32,854 nucleotides of DNA from Candidatus Gastranaerophilales bacterium (lineage in GTDB: Bacteria; Cyanobacteriota; Vampirovibrionia; Gastranaerophilales; Gastranaerophilaceae): positions 1 to 32,854 of the forward strand of contig CALUPM010000016.1 of NCBI GenBank assembly GCA_944322665.1, written 5' to 3'. The translations under genes and the position numbers were made by a program. The notes under the pieces are model-generated. The model was not told the origin of the DNA and did not search any database. It worked only from the letters and a program-made list of their open reading frames with translations. Below, piece by piece: positions 23,029-28,951 of this stretch; the stretch's first letter is position 1; each line of letters starts with the position of its first letter.

Positions 23029-24552
23029 ATGAGTTTAGACAACCTAATAGACAGTTTTTTATCACCAATAGCCGACAAAATTTCAGGGATAATCTTTTGC
23101 TCCGTTAATATCAACGGGGTGGAAGTTCAGCTTCTTGTTGCGCTTTTGATGGCAGCGGCGCTTTATTTTACCTTTCGCACTGGCTTTATCGGGATCTGGG
23201 GCTTTAAACACGCCATAAAACTCATTACGAAAAACTACGAGCACAAAGACCTCGTTCAAAGGAAAAAAAGGGGTGAAGTTTCGTCATTTCAGGCGCTGAC
23301 AGCAACGATTTCAGCTTCTGCCGGAATCGGAAACGTGGCAGGGTCTGCTGCGGCGGTTTCAATCGGAGGCCCCGGGGTAATTTTCTGGATGATTGTTGCC
23401 GGATTTTTCTCTATGGCATTAAAATTTGCAGAAGTTTTATTAGGGCTTAAATTCAGACAGGTTCAGCCTGACGGAACAGTTGACGGCGGCCCGATGTATT
23501 ATATTCAAAACGGACTTAAAAATCATAAAATATTCGGCAAATTCGCGCCGTATTTATCAAAAATTTACGCACTATGCTGTATTTTTGCGATGATTGGCGG
23601 CTGGAATTTGTTCCAGATAAATGCAATGACAACACAGATTACGGAAGTCACGGGAGGAAAAGACAGTTTCTTTGCCGAACAAAGCTGGCTTTTAGGGCTT
23701 ATTGTTGCGGTTATAACTTATTTTACAATCATCGGCGGCATCAAGGCTATCGGGAAATTCACATCAAAAGTAACGCCTGTTATGTGCAGTTTGTATGTCA
23801 TGACAGCGTTTGCCGTATGCATTTGCAACATGCACCATTTTCCGCATGCAATTGCTCTTGTTATCAAAGAAGCTTTCAAACCGCAGGCGCTTGCGGGCGG
23901 AATGTTTGCGTGCATGCTCTGGGGCTTCAGAAGGGCTATGTTCGCCAATGAAGCAGGACTTGGCACGGCTCCGATTGCATTTTCTGCCGTCAAAACAAGC
24001 AAACCTGCAGTTCAGGCGTTCATTGCCATGCTCCAGCCGTTTGTTGATACGGTTATTGTCGGAAGCGCAACGGCTTTTGTAATCGTAATTTCCGGCGTTT
24101 ATCTTGACAACACCGGATTAGCCGGAATTGAACTCACATCAAAAGCCTTCGGGTCTGTGTGCCCGTTCTTTCCTGTACTGCTGACCGTCATGGCTAGCTG
24201 CTTTGTCTTATCAACCATGCTCTGCGGGTCTTATTACGGAATCAAAAGCTGGAACTTCCTCTTCGGAAACTCAAAAGCAACAACCAGAACGTTTCAGATT
24301 ATATACTGTCTGTTCATAGTAATCGGCTCTGCAATGAACTTTAAGAGCATTATAAACCTTTCCGACGCCTTCACACTATTTTTAGCCGTGCCGAATTTGT
24401 TTGCGGTTTTCATACTTTCGGAGGTTGTTATAAAAGATTTGAAAAGATATTGTAAAAAATATAACGTAGGATTATTCAAAAATAACACACATAAACAAGG
24501 AGAGAGAAACAATGAAAGAACAATGTCTGGAGATAGTAAGACAAAAGTGTAA
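23029..24552 (+). CDS. Sodium:alanine symporter, AGCS family
   Basis: 507 residues from the ATG at 23029; the 32 codons upstream in frame are not hydrophobic family sequence. Imports alanine or glycine with Na+ across the inner membrane. Family blocks: FRTGFIGIWGFKHAI, SSFQALTATISASAGIGNVAGSAAAVSIGGPGVIFWM, VDGGPMYYIQNGLK, CMLWGFRRAMFANEAGLGTAPIAF, and a long set of membrane helices to the C-terminus. GIGN and the NEAGLGTAPIA block are the AGCS signatures. The C-terminal tail (about 490-507) is polar. The stop lies inside the next gene (41-bp overlap). Confidence 0.9.
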   Translation: MSLDNLIDSFLSPIADKISGIIFCSVNINGVEVQLLVALLMAAALYFTFRTGFIGIWGFKHAIKLITKNYEHKDLVQRKKRGEVSSFQALTATISASAGIGNVAGSAAAVSIGGPGVIFWMIVAGFFSMALKFAEVLLGLKFRQVQPDGTVDGGPMYYIQNGLKNHKIFGKFAPYLSKIYALCCIFAMIGGWNLFQINAMTTQITEVTGGKDSFFAEQSWLLGLIVAVITYFTIIGGIKAIGKFTSKVTPVMCSLYVMTAFAVCICNMHHFPHAIALVIKEAFKPQALAGGMFACMLWGFRRAMFANEAGLGTAPIAFSAVKTSKPAVQAFIAMLQPFVDTVIVGSATAFVIVISGVYLDNTGLAGIELTSKAFGSVCPFFPVLLTVMASCFVLSTMLCGSYYGIKSWNFLFGNSKATTRTFQIIYCLFIVIGSAMNFKSIINLSDAFTLFLAVPNLFAVFILSEVVIKDLKRYCKKYNVGLFKNNTHKQGERNNERTMSGDSKTKV

Positions 24553-25168
24553 CGGATGCAAAGGCTGCGCTTTAGCCAAAACCCGTAAAAACGTAGTATT
24601 CGGCGACGGCAACCCCGAAACAGCCAAAATCGTTTTTATCGGTGAAGCCCCCGGTGAAATAGAAGATGAATGCGGAAAACCTTTTGTCGGACGCGCAGGA
24701 CAGCTTTTGGACGAATTTCTTGCTGCTGCAGGAATTTCCAGAGAAGATGATTTATATATAACAAACACTGTAAAATGCAGACCGCCTGAAAACAGAGTTC
24801 CGGCTGACGAAGAAAAAGAAGCATGCCGCAAATTCTTAAATGCCCAGATTGATTTTATAAAACCGCGTGCTATTGTTCTTTGCGGTGCAACTGCCTTAAA
24901 ATCCTTCGTTGAACTCGACAAGAAAACAACAATTTCCAAAATCAGAGGTCAGTGGATGTCAATTACGGTTGACGGAGTTGAATATCCGGCAATGACTATT
25001 TTCCACCCGTCATATCTTTTGAGAAACCACTCTCTTGCTGAAAATGCACCGAGAACGTTGATGGCAAGGGATTTGAGAGAAATCAAAAACACTTATCTGA
25101 ATGATGTTCAAAGATTTACCGATGTTGTAACCGGTGAAGCTGAAAACAGAGAATTGGCCTGTGTTTAA
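24512..25168 (+). CDS. Family 4 uracil-DNA glycosylase (iron-sulfur)
   Basis: 218 residues. Removes uracil from DNA arising from cytosine deamination. AAGGAGAG precedes the ATG at 24512, so this start is well supported even though it overlaps the symporter by 41 bp. Cysteines C13, C16, C19 near the N-terminus with those in VKCRPPENR and EACRKFL supply the 4Fe-4S ligands. Motif 1 is IGEAPGEIEDECGKPFVGRAGQLLDEFL; the second active-site block is FHPSYLLRN. Both match the family exactly. Neighbours are unrelated by function; a strong terminator follows. Confidence 0.92.
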   Translation: MKEQCLEIVRQKCNGCKGCALAKTRKNVVFGDGNPETAKIVFIGEAPGEIEDECGKPFVGRAGQLLDEFLAAAGISREDDLYITNTVKCRPPENRVPADEEKEACRKFLNAQIDFIKPRAIVLCGATALKSFVELDKKTTISKIRGQWMSITVDGVEYPAMTIFHPSYLLRNHSLAENAPRTLMARDLREIKNTYLNDVQRFTDVVTGEAENRELACV

Positions 25169-25189
25169 AAATTATTAAATATAAATTAC

Positions 25190-25217
25190 AAAAAGCGGGT
25201 TCAAAAGCCCGCTTTTT
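25190..25217 (+). terminator. Terminator after the uracil-DNA glycosylase gene
   Basis: AAAAAGCGGG (25190-25199) and CCCGCTTTTT (25208-25217) form a perfect stem with an 8-nt loop and a T-run in the 3' arm. Symmetry allows use from either strand. Confidence 0.8.
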
Positions 25218-25224
25218 GTAACTG

Positions 25225-25433
25225 TTATATCAAATTTCACTAAAATTTTTAAAACTGCGTCATCCTGAGCAGCACGAGCAGAGGGTGAAAGGCGTTAGCC
25301 GTACCCGTTTATCGCGAGTGCGAAGACGAAGTATGATTTGAAAGCGTAAGGAGATTCTTCGGGCTAAAGCCCTCAGAATGACGTACTTTTTATAATATCT
25401 CCGGACTTTACTATAAAAAGCCCGCTTTTTTGT
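25225..25433. repeat. MITE-like nested inverted-repeat element, copy with larger core
   Basis: CGTCATCCTGAG (25258-25269) faces CTCAGAATGACG (25372-25383). The flank TATATCAAATTTCACTAAAA resembles that of the copy at 1191, and the right flank ...TTTACTATAAAAAGCCCGC is the counterpart. The core is about 50 nt longer than copy 1 and holds GATTCTTCGG. This fills the 308-bp gap between the glycosylase and the paralog gene; no gene is visible in it. Confidence 0.7.
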
Positions 25434-25476
25434 ATATAAAATTTTCCGCAAAAACCTGCCGCAGCCTGTGCACTAC

Positions 25477-26844
25477 CTAGTCAATAATTCCGGGTTCCAG
25501 TTTAGATCCGGTGTACCATTCTCTGAACACGTATTGAACTTTCGGCAGACAGTATGCAAGAAGAAAACTGCTTAAACCGACGTTTGTGAGGATATTCAGA
25601 GATTTTACAAACTTAGCTTTTTTAGCGAATTTCTGAACTGCATCTAATGTGGTTGCGCCTGCCGAAGTTCTTGCTTTAGAGGCAAATTCTTCAATTGATT
25701 TTTTGAAATTTGCAAGTTCTTTTATATCCACATAAGCCTTCGGGTCGCGAATTCCGTTCTTTTTAACTTTTGGATTTTCATAGAGAAGTTTTACTTTCTC
25801 AAATTTTGCAGCGTATTTTGTAAACAAAGAATCCGGATTTTCGTCAATAAATCTCAAAAGTTCTTTTCCATCGCAGGATTTTGGAAGTTCAAGAGTCCGG
25901 TCAGCGATCTGGTTTAAAAATTCTTTATCCTCAAGCATGAGAGGATCAAGTTTAACGTCTATATTAAGCGCTTTGTTGGCTGCCGAGTCGAGGATTTTTT
26001 CTATATATTTCGGCGCAACATAGTTCAAAAACATCATCCCGAGCATTTTAAAACCTAAGTCGACAGCTTCATTTTTTTTGCGGGAAGTAATAATACGCCC
26101 TGCAGCATAACCTCCGTCAATCGCTGCCATCTTCTGATAAGTTGTAAAATTAGCAACGGCTGAAGCCATATTGCCGCCAAACGTAACAGGAGAAGACTTT
26201 TTCAAAGACATTGAAGAAAACACATCTCTGTTTAAAGCGGTAAACGGAACTGCGTTTGAAGGGGTGGAGCCTGAAATCTGATTTTTCTCTGCGCGTTTTT
26301 TCTGAGCGGCTTTTGTTTTTGCGGTAAGTCCGAAAACCATCTTCGGAATTACAAATCCCATCAGCGCTACCGGAATCACAGTAGAAGCGGCAAATTTTGC
26401 AGACAGAAGCTTTTCGTACAAACCCTTGCTGCCCTTAACTTTTTTCAAATCTTCAATTGATTTTTCAATTTTACCGGCAAGTTCGCCTTTTATTTCGCCA
26501 TTTTTGAGTTTTTCCGAGAATGTTTTGACGTTATAATCCAGTCCCTGACAATCACTTTCTTTAAATAGCTTCAGATTGACATCCGGATTCAGCCCTTTCT
26601 TTTTAATCACAAATTTGTTGATTAAGCTTTCAACAAGCGGGATTCCGCCGAGCCACACAGCAGACGTCAAATATTCATCTATAATTCTTTCTCTTGTTGC
26701 AAGAAACGCAACGTTTTTGTCGTCTTTATTTTCCTGATAGGTGAGGTAAACTTTCGACGGAATTTCTACCCCGCAGTCACGGAGGATAAGAGGATAAACG
26801 CTGCTGGTATTTCCTATTGCCGATATTATATTTGTAAATGTCAT
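25477..26844 (-). CDS. Unknown membrane-associated protein, histidine-attenuated paralog
   Basis: 455 residues. Not recognised, but a divergent full-length paralog of the protein at 10999-12462: SAIGNTSS, RERIIDEYLTSAVWLGGIP, GLNPDVNLKLF, SAKFAASTVIPVALMGFVIP (helix, about 150-175), AIDGGYAAGRI, DVKLDPLMLEDKEFL, DPKAYVDIKEL, and a C-terminal hydrophobic helix SLNILTNVGLSSFLLAYCLP (about 415-435). The middle contains SPVTFGGNM, echoing FGG in the other copy. It should sit in the membrane with a large cytoplasmic portion. It is preceded by a histidine leader peptide and a terminator/antiterminator switch, hence probably induced when charged histidine tRNA is scarce. No biosynthetic motif is seen, and no histidine-synthesis gene is near. 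Confidence 0.7.
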   Translation of the reverse strand: MTFTNIISAIGNTSSVYPLILRDCGVEIPSKVYLTYQENKDDKNVAFLATRERIIDEYLTSAVWLGGIPLVESLINKFVIKKKGLNPDVNLKLFKESDCQGLDYNVKTFSEKLKNGEIKGELAGKIEKSIEDLKKVKGSKGLYEKLLSAKFAASTVIPVALMGFVIPKMVFGLTAKTKAAQKKRAEKNQISGSTPSNAVPFTALNRDVFSSMSLKKSSPVTFGGNMASAVANFTTYQKMAAIDGGYAAGRIITSRKKNEAVDLGFKMLGMMFLNYVAPKYIEKILDSAANKALNIDVKLDPLMLEDKEFLNQIADRTLELPKSCDGKELLRFIDENPDSLFTKYAAKFEKVKLLYENPKVKKNGIRDPKAYVDIKELANFKKSIEEFASKARTSAGATTLDAVQKFAKKAKFVKSLNILTNVGLSSFLLAYCLPKVQYVFREWYTGSKLEPGIID

Positions 26845-26894
26845 TTTGTTTCTGTTTCTCCAATTCTAAATTTTTACCGCTGCCGCAAAAGAGG

Positions 26895-26937
26895 CAAAAA
26901 ATAACCTTTCACGCTTTTTATCCCGGGAAAGGCTATT
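26895..26937 (-). terminator. Attenuator terminator (histidine)
   Basis: RNA 5'-AATAGCCTTTC (26937-26927) pairs with GAAAGGTTATT (26910-26900) over 11 bp with one G-U; a 16-nt loop separates them and a T-run follows (26901-26896). It is 51 bp before the ATG of the 455-aa gene. Confidence 0.75.
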
Positions 26938-27003
26938 TCTTATTTAGAATTGAATTGATTTTAAAATTTAAAGCGCACCTATCAATTCACAGCCTTTCTC
27001 GGG
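26922..27003 (-). promoter_or_regulatory. Attenuator antiterminator (histidine)
   Basis: CCCGAGAAAGGCT (RNA, 27003-26991), inside the leader peptide ORF just after the His codons, pairs with AGCCTTTCCCGGG (26934-26922): 13 positions, one mismatch. A second paired block GAATTGAT / ATCAATTC (26981-26988 with 26952-26959) extends it. The 26927-26934 strand is shared with the terminator, so the structures exclude each other. Confidence 0.75.
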
Positions 27004-27047
27004 TTGCGATGATGGTGATGATGAAATTTTAAAATCATATTTTTCAT
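26982..27047 (-). CDS. 21-residue histidine leader peptide
   Basis: ORF with CGGAG 8 nt before the ATG. It starts MKNMILKF, has five consecutive histidines (CAT CAT CAC CAT CAT, 27009-27023), then RNPRKAVN and TGA. Compare the histidine-operon leader of enterobacteria, which has seven histidines. A ribosome stalled at the histidines leaves 27003-26991 free to form the antiterminator; one that reaches the stop covers it and the terminator forms. It has its own promoter, and the gene behind it is not a his gene. Confidence 0.75.
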   Translation of the reverse strand: MKNMILKFHHHHHRNPRKAVN

Positions 27048-27066
27048 TATTATTTCTCCGAATTTC

Positions 27067-27095
27067 ATTTTATATTAAAAAAAATTATTTTTCAA
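27067..27095 (-). promoter_or_regulatory. Promoter of the histidine leader
   Basis: On the minus strand TTGAAA (27090-27095), 17-nt spacer, TAAAAT (27067-27072). Transcription would start near 27060, right at the ribosome binding site of the leader peptide. It begins at the 3' end of the gene at 27104. Confidence 0.65.
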
Positions 27096-27103
27096 GACTC
27101 CTG

Positions 27104-27628
27104 TTATTTTCCGGCGATTTTGCTTTTTGCAGTGTAATACAAATCAATAACAGTATCGTCATCCATTTTTTGAACGGCTTTTACTACATCTTTTTCGTTA
27201 TTTTTTGTGTAAAGCAATGCGCGGACAATTACGTTATCCGCCATTGCGACAAGCCCTTTTCTTTTTTCTTCAATAACTTCTTTCAAGATTTTTTCTGCTT
27301 TTTCAATATCCTCAGGCTGAATTTTGAACCACGCTGAAAGAAGGTCGCCCTTTTTGGCCTGCGCAATCGGCTTTTCATAAGCTGTTGTAATTTCAGGATT
27401 TTTTAACATAAAAGTATCATAATCCCTGCCTGTTGCAAGATAAAGTTCTGAACTGTCAAGACCGGAAGCACTCAGTTTGTCAAACTGTTTTTCATAAGCC
27501 GGCATATGTTTTGTCAATTTCTGTCCGTACATCTCATCACAAATTTTCATTGCAACTTTGCCGTCAATCTTTATTCCGAAAGCCGGTTTATTCGTATTAT
27601 TGTTTGGAGTAAACGTACTTATTTGCAT
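27104..27628 (-). CDS. Small lineage-specific protein with N-terminal PxFG tag (copy 3)
   Basis: 174 residues, AAAGGA before the ATG. N-terminus MQISTFTPNNNTNKPAFGIKID carries a tag ending PAFG. The body is charged and helical (IEKAEKILKEVIEEKRKG), with LKNPEITTAYEKP near the middle. It lies in a three-gene tandem of related order: tag, short helical body, a NP-x-I motif, and a DIxxAE block (here EDIEKAEKIL). No signal peptide or membrane helix. Not a known family; probably a lineage-specific protein. It is the last of the three tandem genes, 21 bp after the middle one. Confidence 0.6.
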   Translation of the reverse strand: MQISTFTPNNNTNKPAFGIKIDGKVAMKICDEMYGQKLTKHMPAYEKQFDKLSASGLDSSELYLATGRDYDTFMLKNPEITTAYEKPIAQAKKGDLLSAWFKIQPEDIEKAEKILKEVIEEKRKGLVAMADNVIVRALLYTKNNEKDVVKAVQKMDDDTVIDLYYTAKSKIAGK

Positions 27629-27649
27629 TTTTATATCCTTTCTTTTTTG

Positions 27650-28120
27650 TTATTCAGCGCTTTTGAACAGTTTTAAAGTATCCGCATCAAAAACTCTGCC
27701 TTCTGTTTTGCTGCTTTTTATTATATTTTTTAATTGTTCCACATAAGGCAATCCTGCCTCTTTTGCTCCGCGTTTAACATTTCTGAAAAGTGCGTATTCT
27801 GCAAAATCAATGTCTTTTGATGTAAGATTAAAAATTTTATCCGCAAGTTTTGATTCCATATACTCCGGCTCGTCATTCGTTATTCGAACATTAGGACTGC
27901 CGAGAACTTCATTGCGCAGCCGCAGCATATACCGCAATTTTCCGTTAATTTTAGCATTATAAATTCCGACAACAGTATTTGAGTCACCCCATTTTGAAAA
28001 TTGTTTTATAAATTCATCATATCTCGGGTCTTTCTGCGCATAATAACGGAGTTTGCTGTCAAGTTTTGCCCGGAACACCGGAGGTTTTGAAGTATTAAAA
28101 TTTATTGAATTTACCTGCAT
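27650..28120 (-). CDS. Small lineage-specific protein with N-terminal tag (copy 2)
   Basis: 156 residues; AGGAG before the ATG. Starts MQVNSINFNTSKPPVFRAKLD, where the FG of the tag is FR. The body shows FSKWGDSNT (compare ENWGNKDT in the neighbour), LRNEVLG and SKDIDFAEYALF (compare EKDIRCGEKELLE and EDIEKAEKIL). These shared positions indicate divergent tandem duplication. It is 19 bp from copy 1 and 21 bp from copy 3, so the three form one operon. Function unknown. Confidence 0.6.
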   Translation of the reverse strand: MQVNSINFNTSKPPVFRAKLDSKLRYYAQKDPRYDEFIKQFSKWGDSNTVVGIYNAKINGKLRYMLRLRNEVLGSPNVRITNDEPEYMESKLADKIFNLTSKDIDFAEYALFRNVKRGAKEAGLPYVEQLKNIIKSSKTEGRVFDADTLKLFKSAE

Positions 28121-28139
28121 AAATTACTCCTGTTTGAAA

Positions 28140-28508
28140 TTAGTTGTCAAACATACAAATTGTTTCTAAAAGTTCTTTTTCTCCGCACCTAATATCTTTT
28201 TCTGACAGAGTACTTAAAGCGTCATAAGCATCCGTTCCCTGCGCTACTGTCAAAAATACTCTTTTAGAGATTTTTGGATTTCTCATAATTATATACTTTG
28301 AAGCATCCGCTACAGAATGCCCGAAATCCAGCAACGTATCTTTATTACCCCAGTTTTCAACTTTTGATATCAGATATTTAATCTCGCCGGCATTGCTTAT
28401 GCCTTTTTGCTGAGCTTCCTTTAAAAGTTGTTTTTGCAAACTTGCAGAAACTTTCACACCGAATGATGCTGAATTGTACCCTGTTGTATTAATCCGATTT
28501 ATACGCAT
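28140..28508 (-). CDS. Small lineage-specific protein with N-terminal SxFG tag (copy 1)
   Basis: 122 residues, first of the three-gene unit. Starts MRINRINTTGYNSASFGVKVS; the tag ends ASFG. Body: ENWGNKDTLLDFGHS, MRNPKISKRVFLT, then EKDIRCGEKELLE. AAGGA is 5 nt before the ATG, and a TATAAT -10 box (28521-28526, minus strand) lies a few bases further upstream. Soluble, no export signal. The alignment with copies 2 and 3 is by eye and weak but in the same order. Confidence 0.6.
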   Translation of the reverse strand: MRINRINTTGYNSASFGVKVSASLQKQLLKEAQQKGISNAGEIKYLISKVENWGNKDTLLDFGHSVADASKYIIMRNPKISKRVFLTVAQGTDAYDALSTLSEKDIRCGEKELLETICMFDN

Positions 28509-28578
28509 TTTTGTTCCTTAATTATACACACATAAATATCTTTTGTTTTTATTAAATCCCGTAAAATTTTTTTTTGCG

Positions 28579-28863
28579 CTAATTCAAAAAATCTTTCAAG
28601 TTTTGTAACTTTTCTTCATCAGCTGCTTTAACTGACAATGTTTTATCCTTTGAAGTTTCGCCTTTTACTATAGAAAAAGAGGTTTTCGGAATTTTGAAAG
28701 TTTTTGACAGGAATTCCAGAAGCGCTTTGTTAGCCTTGCCATCGACAGGCGGTGCCGTAATTTTAACTTTAATCGCGCCGTCCGCCTTTATAATTTCGTT
28801 TTTCGAAGAGTTAGGCAGAATTCTTAAAGTAAAAATTATTTCGTTCTGTTTTTTTTCAGGCAT
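28579..28863 (-). CDS. YggU/DUF167 family protein (UPF0235)
   Basis: 94 residues, the usual size. The family signature is present: FTLRILPNSSKNEI, then IKVKITAPPVDGKANKALLEFLSKTFKIPKTSFSIVKGETSKDKTL. AGGAAAGGA precedes the ATG. The fold is small alpha/beta; the function is not established. It is divergent from the Rel enzyme gene, with an 88-bp gap. Confidence 0.9.
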   Translation of the reverse strand: MPEKKQNEIIFTLRILPNSSKNEIIKADGAIKVKITAPPVDGKANKALLEFLSKTFKIPKTSFSIVKGETSKDKTLSVKAADEEKLQNLKDFLN

Positions 28864-28939
28864 GAATTTCCTTTCCTCATGTCGCTTATATGGATGAAAT
28901 TTATCGGTTTTACTTGAAAATTACCGCTAAAATCTGTAT

Positions 28940-28945
28940 TATAAT
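28940..28945 (+). promoter_or_regulatory. -10 box of the Rel/Spo gene, leaderless
   Basis: TATAAT ends 6 nt before the ATG at 28952. TTGAAA (28914-28919) is a possible -35, but the 20-nt spacer is long. No Shine-Dalgarno site precedes the ATG. Confidence 0.55.
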
Positions 28946-28951
28946 TATACC

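Noticed and set aside
23718-24082. ORFs inside the symporter gene in other frames
   Set aside because: Overlapping shadows with no family match; the AGCS frame explains the region.
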